Shown: positions 43,867 through 52,161, counted from the stretch's first letter. The stretch: 64,000 bases of DNA from Phnomibacter ginsenosidimutans (GCF_009740285.1 NZ_CP046566.1:3882658-3946657); one strand, 5' to 3'. Numbers and translations: made by a program. Notes: generated by a model not told the origin, from the letters alone.

Positions 43867-44973
43867 TCAATGACCGGTTGAAAATGTTTCCTTCACCCAA
43901 TTCGATACAAATGCCTGCAAACGCTCTGATGCTTGCGGTTGTGGCAATACTTGCCAGTTGAAAGTTTCGGCTTGTTGCAAGGCATCACTCAAATCGAAAT
44001 CATCTTGCGCAAAACAAATTGCTTGATGTTTCGATGCTAAGGTTTGCGCCAGATACTCCTGTTCTGTTTGGCCGGGTGTAGGAATGAGCAAACATTTTTT
44101 ACGTAGTGTATAAGCATCCATCAACGTGCTGTAGCCGCCACGGCAAACGATGTAGCCCGATTGCAACATGGCCGTTTGCAATGCTGCTGTGGGCAGATGA
44201 TTGTGCACCGTTACATGCGGCAGACGAACAGAAAAAGAATCATCTGCATTGGGCAAACCACGCACCAATATGGCCTTTCCAAGAAAATGCTGCAGCTGTT
44301 GCAGCAAGCGGTTTTCCAACATGCTCCGCTGCGGTTCGGGCCCCGATAGCAACATCATCACTTCGTATGCTTTTGCTTGTTCAGGCTGTGCCTGCATGCG
44401 GCTGAGCCAACCCAAATAGTGCACGGGAATGCGAGGCATCACCGATGGATGACCCAAGATACCACTGAGAGCAGCGGTTGTATTTGCTTCATCGGGTACC
44501 CAGCAGGCGGTAAATTTTTCGATGCGCTGGTAAAAGAATTTTCTTGCCAAAGCTTGCAACCAACCCCAGCCTTTGGGCATGGCTGGTTGCAATTGATGCG
44601 TTATCAAAATACTGGGGCATGCAGCATGGTACAATCCATAGCGGTTGTCGGAAATGACCGCATCAAAATGTTGTGTAGCCTGCAGTTGCTGCAACCATGC
44701 ATGTTCAGCACGAATGGCTTTTACAATAGCCGGTACCTGCTGTAGTAAACTGCGTAGCACATGGCCTTTGCCAAAATGAATGCCATAGCCCGGTAAGCGG
44801 TGCATGGTTAGTTGTGGAAATGCTTCCTGCAATAACCGGGCGGGTGGCCCATCGGCCGCCAGCGATACCCGGCAACCAGCTTGCAGCAATGCATGAATGA
44901 TGGGTATGCAGCGGGTAGCATGACCAAGGCCCCAATCGAGTGGTGCTACCAGAATGTGTGACGGTTGCTGCAT
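43867..44973 (-). CDS. MurG-like (GT28-fold) glycosyltransferase
   Basis: A 368-residue GT-B enzyme. The N-terminal half has DWGLGHATRCIPII, resembling the glycine loop of MurG/UGT enzymes. The C-terminal half has the donor-site segment VCRGGYSTLMDAYTLRKKCLLIPTPGQTEQEYLA. Its acceptor is unknown; this group of Bacteroidota proteins is annotated as UDP-N-acetylglucosamine transferases by similarity. I chose MQQPSHIL at 44973; the extra four residues before it need a TTG start. No cell-wall gene cluster surrounds it. Confidence 0.87.
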   Translation of the reverse strand: MQQPSHILVAPLDWGLGHATRCIPIIHALLQAGCRVSLAADGPPARLLQEAFPQLTMHRLPGYGIHFGKGHVLRSLLQQVPAIVKAIRAEHAWLQQLQATQHFDAVISDNRYGLYHAACPSILITHQLQPAMPKGWGWLQALARKFFYQRIEKFTACWVPDEANTTAALSGILGHPSVMPRIPVHYLGWLSRMQAQPEQAKAYEVMMLLSGPEPQRSMLENRLLQQLQHFLGKAILVRGLPNADDSFSVRLPHVTVHNHLPTAALQTAMLQSGYIVCRGGYSTLMDAYTLRKKCLLIPTPGQTEQEYLAQTLASKHQAICFAQDDFDLSDALQQAETFNWQVLPQPQASERLQAFVSNWVKETFSTGH

Positions 44974-45083
44974 TTTTTTGTACAATGGAAAATGAAATTA
45001 GGTTTTTAAACGTTCTACACAGTTGATGGGCCATTGCAGGGTGCACCGTATCATTGCAAAGCAGCTCACAAAAAAACTTCACT

Positions 45084-45206
45084 ATGCAAAACAAAATGAA
45101 TTGGCTACTGGTTTTGGTATTGGCGGTTAGCCTTGTATCCTGCGCCGGTAGCAGAGGAAGCAAAGGCTGTGGCTGCCCCCAAAAAAGTGGTATGGTTGGC
45201 TATTGA
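45084..45206 (+). CDS. 40-residue lipoprotein
   Basis: A very short gene with a full lipoprotein signal: MQNKMNWLLVLVLAVSLVSC, lipobox LVSC at residue 20, then 20 residues rich in Gly, Ser, Lys and Cys ending MVGY. Two further cysteines form CGC (residues 29-31). The signal, stop codon and good codons support a real gene. It is divergent from the glycosyltransferase. The role is unknown. Confidence 0.65.
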   Translation: MQNKMNWLLVLVLAVSLVSCAGSRGSKGCGCPQKSGMVGY

Positions 45207-45246
45207 GTAAACGGCAATAGCACTCCCAACTGCATGATTGAAGCCC

Positions 45247-45498
45247 ATGGTTCGGAAGCCTGTGGTGGCCAATGTAATACTGGCCAAAGCATATTATTCG
45301 GATAGTGCCAAAGCAGCAGAGTTGCGCAGCATTGCGCAAATGCTGGGCCATATTCAGCAAACTGCTCAATGGGCCGAAGTGGTGGAAGTGGCCGACCTCA
45401 AGAAGTTTCGGTTTATACAAAAGCCTGCCAAAGTAAGGCAGGCTTTGCAGGATATTTCACCAGATAAAGCATTTGTATTTGTGCTGCACAAATGCTGA
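45247..45498 (+). CDS. Small protein, unknown
   Basis: An 83-residue open frame with balanced, protein-like sequence (MVRKPVVANVILAKAYYSD…VFVLHKC) and Bacteroidota-like codons. It is probably an alpha/beta fold. It ends 12 bases from the convergent metF stop. No family is recognised. The opposite strand also has an open frame, but it is less protein-like. Confidence 0.5.
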   Translation: MVRKPVVANVILAKAYYSDSAKAAELRSIAQMLGHIQQTAQWAEVVEVADLKKFRFIQKPAKVRQALQDISPDKAFVFVLHKC

Positions 45499-45510
45499 CG
45501 TAGTTTTTAC

Positions 45511-46467
45511 TTACACAATCGCTTTCACCACATTCCAAATTACTTTGGGCTTGCCCAAGGTGTAGTAGTGCAATACTGGCACACCGTGTGCTTTCAGTTC
45601 TTTCGATTGCTGAATGAGCCACTCGGTACCAACCTGTTCTACTTCTGCATCGCTTTTGCATTTCATCACTTCCAGGCTCAGCTCGGTAGGTAAGTCTACA
45701 TGAAAAATACGGGGCAATACCGTGAGTTGCTTTTTGGTGGTCAGCGGTTTCAAACCGGGAATAATGGGCACATTGATACCAGCAGCACGACAGGCTTTTT
45801 CAAACTCAAAAAACTTCTGGTTGTCGAAAAACATTTGCGTCATGATGTAATCTGCCCCACCATCCACTTTCTCTTTCAGGTATTGCAAATCAATTTCCAG
45901 GTTGGGGGCTTCAAAATGTTTTTCGGGATAGCCGGCCACACCAATGCAAAAATTGGTTTTACCGCCATTCTGAATATCGTCTTCCAAATACAAGCCGTGG
46001 TTCAGGTCTACTACCTGCTTTAGTAAATCGGTAGCATGGCGGTGGCCATCGGGGTGAGGCACAAATGAGGGTTCATTTTTTTCGGCATCGCCGCGAAGCA
46101 CCAGCACATTGTCGATGCCAAGAAAATGCAAATCGATGAGGGCGTTTTCTGTTTCCTGTTTGCTAAAGCCACCGCAAATCAGGTGCGGCACTGCATCTAC
46201 ATTGTAGTGGTTGCGCAGTGCTGCGCAAATGCCTACGGTACCGGGGCGTTTCCGCACCTCCACTTTATCAAAACTGCCATCGGCTTTTTTCTTAAACATG
46301 GTTTCAGCACGGTGGTAAGTCACATTGATCCATGGTGGCTGAAACTCCATCAACGGATCGAGGTGATCGTACAACGTTTGAATGGTTTTACCCTTGAGTG
46401 GAGGCAGCACTTCAAACGATACCAATGTATTGCCGGCGGCCTTTTGTATGTGTTCCGTTACTTTCAT
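45511..46467 (-). CDS. metF: Methylenetetrahydrofolate reductase [NAD(P)H]
   Basis: A 318-residue TIM-barrel flavoenzyme that reduces 5,10-methylene- to 5-methyl-tetrahydrofolate for methionine synthesis. It has VSFEVLPPLKGKT with the catalytic Glu, NVTYHRAE, the FAD-binding VLRGDAEK and the C-terminal VPIIPGLKPL and GVPVLHYYTLGK. The length is normal. I chose the ATG at 46467, 21 bases after a perfect -7 box; the ORF extension upstream is not used. It is divergent from lptB. Confidence 0.94.
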   Translation of the reverse strand: MKVTEHIQKAAGNTLVSFEVLPPLKGKTIQTLYDHLDPLMEFQPPWINVTYHRAETMFKKKADGSFDKVEVRKRPGTVGICAALRNHYNVDAVPHLICGGFSKQETENALIDLHFLGIDNVLVLRGDAEKNEPSFVPHPDGHRHATDLLKQVVDLNHGLYLEDDIQNGGKTNFCIGVAGYPEKHFEAPNLEIDLQYLKEKVDGGADYIMTQMFFDNQKFFEFEKACRAAGINVPIIPGLKPLTTKKQLTVLPRIFHVDLPTELSLEVMKCKSDAEVEQVGTEWLIQQSKELKAHGVPVLHYYTLGKPKVIWNVVKAIV

Positions 46468-46487
46468 GATTGCTGGTGAATGGATTG

Positions 46488-46495
46488 CAAATGTA
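46488..46495 (-). promoter_or_regulatory. -7 box of metF
   Basis: On the minus strand TACATTTG fits TAnnTTTG exactly and ends 21 bases before the ATG, giving a leader of about 16 nt. It is the same octamer as in the lptB and gatB boxes. Confidence 0.65.
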
Positions 46496-46606
46496 GCCGT
46501 TTGCAAAGAACGGATGCTGCAAAGTGGAGCGATTCTGTGCAAACGTCGGCGTCGTGCTCCACGCTGCATTTAACGCTTTACTGCATGCCATCCGCCATGC
46601 GCCCCT

Positions 46607-46614
46607 TACATTTG
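46607..46614 (+). promoter_or_regulatory. -7 box of lptB
   Basis: TACATTTG, a full match, lies 19 bases before the TTG at 46633 and downstream of every in-frame ATG, so it decides the lptB start. Confidence 0.6.
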
Positions 46615-46632
46615 CTGCAAATTATTTCAGCC

Positions 46633-47439
46633 TTGCAACTCACCATTCAAACCAACAATCTGGTAAAAACCTACAGTGGCCGCACCGTGGTGGATCATGT
46701 ATCGGTGCATGTAACGCAGGGCGAAATTGTGGGCTTGCTCGGGCCCAATGGTGCCGGCAAAACCACCAACTTTTACATGGTGGTAGGCCTCATCCGGCCC
46801 GATGAAGGCGAAGTTTTTCTCAACGACATCAACATTACCAAACTGCCCATGTACAAGCGGGCACAAATGGGTATTGGTTATCTGCCACAGGAAGCCAGCG
46901 TGTTTCGAAAGTTGAGTGTGCAAGACAACATCATGGCAGTGTTGGAAATGACCAAGCTTACCAAAGCAGAGCGGCAACACAAAATGGAGCAGTTGCTGGA
47001 AGAGTTTAACCTGGGCCATGTACGCCACAACAATGGCGACAGCCTGAGTGGTGGCGAACGGCGCCGTACAGAAATAGCCCGTGCATTGGCGGTGGATCCC
47101 AAATTCATTTTGCTGGACGAACCCTTTGCCGGTGTAGACCCCATTGCGGTGGAAGACATTCAAACCGTGGTGGCCCGCCTCAAATACCGCAACATCGGCA
47201 TCCTCATAACCGACCACAACGTAAACGAAACCCTCAGCATTTGCGACCGTGCTTACTTGCTCATTGAGGGTAAAATATTCCGCCATGGCACAGCGCCAGA
47301 ACTGGCCGATGATGAACAGGTTCGGCGCCTCTACCTCGGCACCAACTTTGAGCTTCGCCGAAAAGACTGGATTATAGAAATGGAACGAGATCAGGCACAG
47401 AAAAAGCAAGAAGCCACAACCAACGACGCCTCCGATTAA
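46633..47439 (+). CDS. lptB: LPS export ABC transporter ATP-binding protein
   Basis: A 268-residue ABC ATPase that powers lipopolysaccharide transport from the inner membrane with LptFG. It has Walker [10 protein letters not shown] (near residue 38), the LSGGERRR signature, Walker [13 protein letters not shown] and the H-loop DHNVNE. The long C-terminal tail after [12 protein letters not shown] is charged (about 25 residues). The start is taken as TTG at 46633 ([14 protein letters not shown]) because homology begins there and a promoter box overlaps the region upstream. The frame is open further 5' but that part is not protein-like. Confidence 0.92.
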   Translation: MQLTIQTNNLVKTYSGRTVVDHVSVHVTQGEIVGLLGPNGAGKTTNFYMVVGLIRPDEGEVFLNDINITKLPMYKRAQMGIGYLPQEASVFRKLSVQDNIMAVLEMTKLTKAERQHKMEQLLEEFNLGHVRHNNGDSLSGGERRRTEIARALAVDPKFILLDEPFAGVDPIAVEDIQTVVARLKYRNIGILITDHNVNETLSICDRAYLLIEGKIFRHGTAPELADDEQVRRLYLGTNFELRRKDWIIEMERDQAQKKQEATTNDASD

Positions 47440-47557
47440 CCAACAATATTTACTCCGATTGCAGCTACTCACTCCACACACATCTTTTTTCACCATCCAT
47501 TTTGCTGTTTTGTATGTACCTTAATACTACACAGCACTCGTCAAAAACACCACATAC

Positions 47558-48127
47558 ATGTCTGCATCATTACGTGATTATATTGAATCCATTGTTTCCA
47601 TCAGCGATGATGAGTTCGACTACATTTTGGGAGCCTTTGTACCCATCACTGTAGCCAAGGGAGAAGTGCTGTTGCATCAGGAACATGTTTGCAATTATTT
47701 CTACTTTGTAGAATCTGGTGCCATCCGTATGTATACAGTCCGGGAAAGCGGCGAAGAATCTACCCGGTACATTAATACAGAGGGTCAAATGGGTACGGCA
47801 CTGGTATCGTTTATGAACCATCAGCCTTCATTTGAAGCCATTCAGGCGATTGAAAAATCAGAAATTCAACGGATTTCCTATACCCGTTTTCACGAACTGG
47901 CCCGTAAAATTCCGGCATGGCAGCAACTCTACGTTACCCTGTTGGAGCGGGCACTGCAATACAATATTTTCCGCCTCGAAACCTTTTTGACCATGGATGC
48001 ACATGCCCGGTATGAGTGGCTCAGCCAGTCGCATCCCGAATATTTACAGCGTTTTCCGGTCAAGCTTTTGTCCAGCTTTTTAGGCATCAGCCGCGAAACC
48101 CTCAGCCGCCTGAGGGCCATAAATTAA
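47558..48127 (+). CDS. Crp/Fnr-family transcriptional regulator
   Basis: A 189-residue regulator: a cNMP-binding-type beta-roll (about residues 25-120; YFVESGAIRMYTVRESGEESTRYI) and a C-terminal winged helix with LLSSFLGISRETLSRLR as recognition helix. It has no cysteines placed for an Fe-S cluster, so it is not an Fnr oxygen sensor. TGTATGTACC at 47511-47520, 38 bases upstream, is one base off the MarR-site word. A GGCTG/CAGCC hairpin follows at about 48144-48166, with its A run on the 5' side. Confidence 0.88.
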   Translation: MSASLRDYIESIVSISDDEFDYILGAFVPITVAKGEVLLHQEHVCNYFYFVESGAIRMYTVRESGEESTRYINTEGQMGTALVSFMNHQPSFEAIQAIEKSEIQRISYTRFHELARKIPAWQQLYVTLLERALQYNIFRLETFLTMDAHARYEWLSQSHPEYLQRFPVKLLSSFLGISRETLSRLRAIN

Positions 48128-48355
48128 GCGGCACAAAAAAGGCTGCCGCAAAAGCGACAGCCATCGTTATCACAAGCAATCACAAAACTAAGTTCCCAAA
48201 TAAACCGGGGCAATCAACTCCCAGTCATTCGTAGCAGCAATAATATTAATATTTTGTGAATGACCAACACTTTTCATCCACGCTGTTTACACATCCCACG
48301 TTTTCAAGCTGTTATGAACTGTCTGCCCCTCCGTTTTCATAAAGATTTCTAAAAT

Positions 48356-48373
48356 CTGCGAAATGTTTCGTAG
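48356..48373. promoter_or_regulatory. BlaI-like dyad, site 1, upstream of the PDZ gene promoter
   Basis: CTGCGAAATGTTTCGTAG: arms CTGCGAAA and TTTCGTAG match at 7 of 8 positions around a 2-base centre. A similar 18-base site starts 43 bases later, on the other side of the -7 box. It resembles operators of BlaI/MecI repressors; no such gene is in the window. Confidence 0.55.
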
Positions 48374-48388
48374 AAAGAATTTCTTCTC

Positions 48389-48396
48389 TATATTTG
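48389..48396 (+). promoter_or_regulatory. -7 box of the PDZ gene
   Basis: TATATTTG fits TAnnTTTG, 23 bases before the ATG. It lies between two dyads. Confidence 0.65.
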
Positions 48397-48398
48397 AT

Positions 48399-48416
48399 CT
48401 ACGAAAATCTTCTTAG
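48399..48416. promoter_or_regulatory. BlaI-like dyad, site 2, at the transcription start of the PDZ gene
   Basis: CTACGAAAATCTTCTTAG: the left arm CTACGAAA is the exact complement of the site 1 right arm, and the right arm matches at 6 of 8. It begins 3 bases after the -7 box and ends 3 bases before the ATG, a position where a repressor would block transcription. Confidence 0.5.
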
Positions 48417-48418
48417 AT

Positions 48419-49405
48419 ATGAAAAAAATACTTGGCCTGGCCGTGGCAATGCTTAGTGTAAGTGCAGCAATGGCCCAAACAAAACCAGCTTCGCCCAAAG
48501 CCCCTCAGAAAAAAGTGATTGAGGAAAAAGTGTTTGTGACCTCCCCCGACGACAAAGAGAAAACCGTGATAGTGATAGAAGATGGCAAAGTGACCATCAA
48601 CGGAAAACCTGCCGCGGAGTTCAAAGGCAACAAACGCATCGTGATCAACGGCAACACTATGAGCATGGCGCCGAATGCAAAAACCAAAACCATTGTACGC
48701 AAAGGTGAGCCCAAAGCTTTTTTGGGCGTGGGTACCGAGCCAGGCGATAAAGGTGCCAAGGTAATTGAAGTGGTGGAAGAAAGTGCCGCTGCCAAAGCGG
48801 GTCTCCAAGTGGGTGATGTGATTCTGCAGGTAAATGAAGAAAAAATCAACTCACCCGAAAGCTTGTCTGCTGCGGTACGCAAGCACAAGCCCGAAAGCGT
48901 GGTAGACCTTGTGTATGAAAGAGAAGGCAAGGAAAAGAAAACAAAAGTGACCCTAGGCAAAAACGAAGACATGTTTACAATGGAAGGTGACTTCGATTTT
49001 GGAGATGAATTCCGTGGGTTCAATTTTAATATGGAACCACCCGTAGCGATGACCATGCCCCGCAACGGGCAGCGGTTCGAGTTCCGCGGTGCGCCGGAAG
49101 GCTTTGGCTGGTTTGGCCCCAGTGACCGCCCCAAATATGGCTTGAATGTAGAAGACAATCCTGATGGAGATGGCGCCAAGGTGAGCAGTGTAGAAGCGGA
49201 AAGCAATGCGCAAAAAGCCGGCCTGCAAAAGGATGATATCATCACCGCTGTAGAAGAGAAAACTATCAAAACGGTTGATGACCTACGTGAAGCATTGGCC
49301 GAAAGCCGAGAAAAATCAAGCGTGTCCATCAAACTGCAACGCAATGGCAAAGCAGAAACGCTGACGCTGAAAGTGCCTAAAAAAATTAAAACCGCCGAGC
49401 TCTAA
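48419..49405 (+). CDS. Secreted protein with two PDZ domains
   Basis: A 328-residue periplasmic protein with a signal peptide (MKKILGLAVAMLSVSAAMAQ). There are two PDZ domains: about residues 98-180 (FLGVGTEPGDKGAKVIEVVEESAAAKAGLQVGDVILQV) and about 238-325 (GLNVEDNPDGDGAKVSSVEAESNAQKAGLQKDDII). Between them is an acidic, Phe/Gly-rich linker (FDFGDEFRGFNFNM). There is no protease domain, so it is not a complete HtrA; it may bind C-terminal tails of envelope proteins as an adaptor or protease regulator. Its promoter is bracketed by two BlaI-like dyads, which suggests induction by cell-envelope stress in trans. A terminator follows at 49425. Confidence 0.85.
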   Translation: MKKILGLAVAMLSVSAAMAQTKPASPKAPQKKVIEEKVFVTSPDDKEKTVIVIEDGKVTINGKPAAEFKGNKRIVINGNTMSMAPNAKTKTIVRKGEPKAFLGVGTEPGDKGAKVIEVVEESAAAKAGLQVGDVILQVNEEKINSPESLSAAVRKHKPESVVDLVYEREGKEKKTKVTLGKNEDMFTMEGDFDFGDEFRGFNFNMEPPVAMTMPRNGQRFEFRGAPEGFGWFGPSDRPKYGLNVEDNPDGDGAKVSSVEAESNAQKAGLQKDDIITAVEEKTIKTVDDLREALAESREKSSVSIKLQRNGKAETLTLKVPKKIKTAEL

Positions 49406-49424
49406 TTTTTTCATTGGCTGGTTC

Positions 49425-49458
49425 AAAAGGCCTTTGCCCTTGTGGCAGAGGCCTTTTT
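49425..49458 (+). terminator. Terminator of the PDZ gene, overlapping the gatB promoter
   Basis: A 14-bp stem with one U-G pair, arms at 49425-49438 and 49444-49457 (AAAAGGCCTTTGCC with GGCAGAGGCCTTTT) and a 5-nt loop, then T. It lies just upstream of the gatB -33/-7 region. Confidence 0.88.
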
Positions 49459-49459
49459 A

Positions 49460-49491
49460 TTGATAGGGCTGGCAGCAGGGCTTTACATTTG
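49460..49491 (+). promoter_or_regulatory. Promoter of gatB, predicted leaderless
   Basis: TTG at 49460-49462 and TACATTTG at 49484-49491 are 21 bases apart. The ATG at 49496 is 5 bases after the -7 box, about where transcription should start, so the message would have little or no leader. Confidence 0.6.
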
Positions 49492-49495
49492 CAGC

Positions 49496-50926
49496 ATGTC
49501 GTCATCCTACGAAATCGTCGTTGGCCTGGAAGTACACATTCAGCTACTGACCCAAACAAAATTGTTTTGCGCCGATACCACCAGCTTTGGTTTGTCGCCC
49601 AATAGTCAGGTGTCGCCCATCAGCCTGGCGCACCCCGGCACTTTGCCCGTGCTCAACAAGCAAGCTGTAGAGCAGGCCATCAAACTTGGTCTGGCTTTGC
49701 ATTGCCAGATTGCTGCTGTCAGCCATTTCGACCGCAAACATTATTTCTACCCCGATTTGCCGAAGGCCTACCAAACCACACAACTCACAGAACCCATTTT
49801 AGTGGGCGGTTTTGTACGTACCGAATTGAGTGATGTGCCCATTCACCATATCCATTTGGAAGAAGACGCCGGCAAGAGTGTGCATGATGCCGACCCATTG
49901 TACAGTTGCATCGATTTGAACCGGGCTGGTATGCCCCTGTTGGAGCTCGTTACAGATCCGGCTATCCGCAGCAGCGATGAAGCCTTTGCCTTTTTGACCG
50001 AGCTACGCAAATTGGTACGTTGGTTGGGCGTATGCGATGGCAACATGGAAGAAGGCAGCCTGCGCTGCGATGCCAACATTTCAGTTCGGTTGACAGGTGA
50101 ACCAAAACTTGGCACCAAAGTAGAAGTGAAAAACCTCAACAGCATCCGCAATGTAAAGCGGGCCATTGATGCCGAAGCGCAACGACAGATACAGCTGTTG
50201 CAAAACGGCGGCACAATAGTGCAGGAAACCCGCGGCTACAATGCCGATAACAATACCACCCTTCCGCAGCGGGAAAAAGAAGAAGCCAATGATTACCGTT
50301 ACTTCCCCTGTCCCGATTTACCCCCGTTTACCACTACCCCCGAGCAGATAGATAATATCCGTAAGGCCATGCCGGCACTGCCGCAACAGTTGCAGCAGCA
50401 GTGGATGACCACGCATCAACTATCGGTGCAGGATGCACAAGTGCTGAGTGAAGAAAAAGCACTGGCGGATTATTTTGAAGCCTTGCTGGCTATTGGCACT
50501 GCTGCCAAACCCGCCGCCAACTGGCTCATTGGCCCTATCAAGAGTTGGTTGAACGAGCAACAAGTGAGCATAGATGCCTTTCCGTTATCTGCTGTCGCCT
50601 TGCAATCTTTGATTGCGTTGGTGCAAGAAGGAAAGGTGAATTTTAGCATGGCCGCCACCAAATTGCTGCCAGCATTGATAGCAGCTCCGGGTGAAGATGT
50701 GGCCGCATTGGCACAGCAGCTCGGCATAGTACAAGCTGATGATAGTGATGCTACAGAAGCATGGGTAAATGAAGCGCTGGCTGCCATGCCGGATAAAGTG
50801 AAAGAATACCAGAAAGGCAAGAAAGGATTGATTGGCTTGTTTGTAGGCGAAGTAAAAAAACGCTCCAAAGGCAAGGCCAATCCGCAGTTGGTAACCAAAC
50901 TGCTGGAAGAAAAACTCAACGCCTGA
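49496..50926 (+). CDS. gatB: Asp-tRNA(Asn)/Glu-tRNA(Gln) amidotransferase subunit B
   Basis: A 476-residue subunit of GatCAB, which makes Gln-tRNA or Asn-tRNA from the mischarged forms. It has the family start YEIVVGLEVHIQL, the HFDRKHYFYPDLPKAYQ and EVKNLNSIRNVKRAI segments, and the RYFPCPDLPP block. The C-terminal YqeY-like helical domain (about residues 330-476) ends LLEEKLNA. gatA and gatC are not here. The start is the ATG at 49496; earlier in-frame codons overlap the preceding terminator and the promoter. Confidence 0.95.
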   Translation: MSSSYEIVVGLEVHIQLLTQTKLFCADTTSFGLSPNSQVSPISLAHPGTLPVLNKQAVEQAIKLGLALHCQIAAVSHFDRKHYFYPDLPKAYQTTQLTEPILVGGFVRTELSDVPIHHIHLEEDAGKSVHDADPLYSCIDLNRAGMPLLELVTDPAIRSSDEAFAFLTELRKLVRWLGVCDGNMEEGSLRCDANISVRLTGEPKLGTKVEVKNLNSIRNVKRAIDAEAQRQIQLLQNGGTIVQETRGYNADNNTTLPQREKEEANDYRYFPCPDLPPFTTTPEQIDNIRKAMPALPQQLQQQWMTTHQLSVQDAQVLSEEKALADYFEALLAIGTAAKPAANWLIGPIKSWLNEQQVSIDAFPLSAVALQSLIALVQEGKVNFSMAATKLLPALIAAPGEDVAALAQQLGIVQADDSDATEAWVNEALAAMPDKVKEYQKGKKGLIGLFVGEVKKRSKGKANPQLVTKLLEEKLNA

Positions 50927-50948
50927 TACCTATAACTCATACCAATTG

Positions 50949-52088
50949 ATGCCGTTTTCATTTTCATACAAACAAAGCGCTGCTGCTGTATTGCTGACAC
51001 TGGGCATGTACAGCTGTGAGCAAAGCACCAATACTGATTTGGTGGTGAAAGGTTCTTTCAGCAATGCCACCGGTGGTAAAATAATGTTGGCCGAATTGCC
51101 CTACGCCGCAGCACAAAGAATTGTGGTTGACTCTGCCTATCTGATTGACAGTGTCGGTCGTTTTCGATTGCATACCCCCATGAGTCAGGAGTCGGTGTAT
51201 CAGTTGTTTATTGCCAACGGACCGGGCCTGCTATTTATTAATGATGTGCCGGACATTGAGATTGTAGCTGATGCGAAACACCCTGAGCAATTCAAGATTA
51301 GCGGATCGCCGGCCAGCAGCAGCATCCAGACGCTGTACAACAGTTTCGAAAAAACATACGCTGAATGGAAGACTGCAGAAGCAGCAGCGATAGCCGCCGA
51401 TAAACCAGGTAAGCAAAACGATAGCTTGCGTACAGCAACACTGCAGCAACGTGATGTACGTTATGCTGCTTTGCAACAACTATTCAGCAATTTCATCAGC
51501 AAAGAGCCCAATGCAACGGCGCAGTATTTTGCGCTGGGCATGGCGCATCGTTTTTTGCCCGGCAGCCAATGGCAGCAATTGCTGAAAGCTGCCCAAGACA
51601 AGCATCCGCAGCACCCCGGCCTGCAATTATTGGAACAACGGTTGGTAACGGCGAATACACCCGGCACACATTTACTCAACAAAGCGGTACCCGAAATTCA
51701 ACTACCCGACAGCAGCGGACAAGCTGTGGCACTCAGCAGCCTGCGTGGCAAATGGGTATTGGCATACGTGTGGGCTGGTTGGGATAGTAGTAGCAGAAAA
51801 CAAGCCATTGTACTGCGCAAAACACAATCGGCTTTGTACAAAAAGAACCTGGTTTTTTTAGGCTTATCCATCGATAAAGACAGAAGTACCTGGATAGAAG
51901 CCATTCGCCAAGATTCTGTTCCGGCCATACAACTCAGCGACCTGAAATACTGGGACAGCAAAGTGCTGCAGCAATTAGACATTCAGAAAATTCCATTCAA
52001 CCTGCTGATTGATCCTACAGGTATGGTTAAGGCTGTAAACATACCTGATTCTGTTTTCATCAATACTGTAAGCTCATTTGTACGATAG
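50949..52088 (+). CDS. Lipoprotein with DUF4369 and a thioredoxin-like domain lacking the CxxC site
   Basis: A 379-residue lipoprotein with lipobox at residue 23-24 (LLTLGMYSCEQ). A DUF4369-like beta domain (about residues 30-130), a helical middle and a C-terminal thioredoxin-like domain of the AhpC/TlpA group (about 235-379) follow. At the active site WAxWCxxC is replaced by VWAGWDSSSR (near residue 273): both cysteines are gone, so it cannot do thiol-disulfide exchange. The cis-Pro segment (KIPFNLLIDPTG) is kept. It may act as a binding or chaperone protein. The gene starts at ATG 50949 and ends at a bidirectional terminator. Confidence 0.85.
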   Translation: MPFSFSYKQSAAAVLLTLGMYSCEQSTNTDLVVKGSFSNATGGKIMLAELPYAAAQRIVVDSAYLIDSVGRFRLHTPMSQESVYQLFIANGPGLLFINDVPDIEIVADAKHPEQFKISGSPASSSIQTLYNSFEKTYAEWKTAEAAAIAADKPGKQNDSLRTATLQQRDVRYAALQQLFSNFISKEPNATAQYFALGMAHRFLPGSQWQQLLKAAQDKHPQHPGLQLLEQRLVTANTPGTHLLNKAVPEIQLPDSSGQAVALSSLRGKWVLAYVWAGWDSSSRKQAIVLRKTQSALYKKNLVFLGLSIDKDRSTWIEAIRQDSVPAIQLSDLKYWDSKVLQQLDIQKIPFNLLIDPTGMVKAVNIPDSVFINTVSSFVR

Positions 52089-52110
52089 AAGAAGCTAATT
52101 GTGCTACATA

Positions 52111-52142
52111 AAAAACCACCGGATTCAACCGGTGGTTTTTTT
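52111..52142. terminator. Bidirectional terminator
   Basis: AAAAACCACCGG with CCGGTGGTTTTT, a perfect 12-bp stem with a 6-nt loop. It lies between the convergent thioredoxin-like gene and the susD gene and has A and T runs on both sides. Confidence 0.93.
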
Positions 52143-52161
52143 ATCACAACGTTTCTTTCTA

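Noticed and set aside
45127-45420. A 97-codon minus-strand frame over the 40-residue lipoprotein and the small gene
   Set aside because: Rich in Cys/His/Phe as expected of a reverse frame; the plus-strand genes have a lipobox and better codons.
48144-48166. Terminator of the second Crp/Fnr gene
   Set aside because: The GGCTG/CAGCC hairpin has its A run on the 5' side and no T run after it on the plus strand, and one stem mismatch, so it is not a clear plus-strand terminator.
48505-49350. A 281-codon minus-strand frame over the PDZ gene
   Set aside because: Shadow; Ser/Leu-rich composition typical of a reverse frame.
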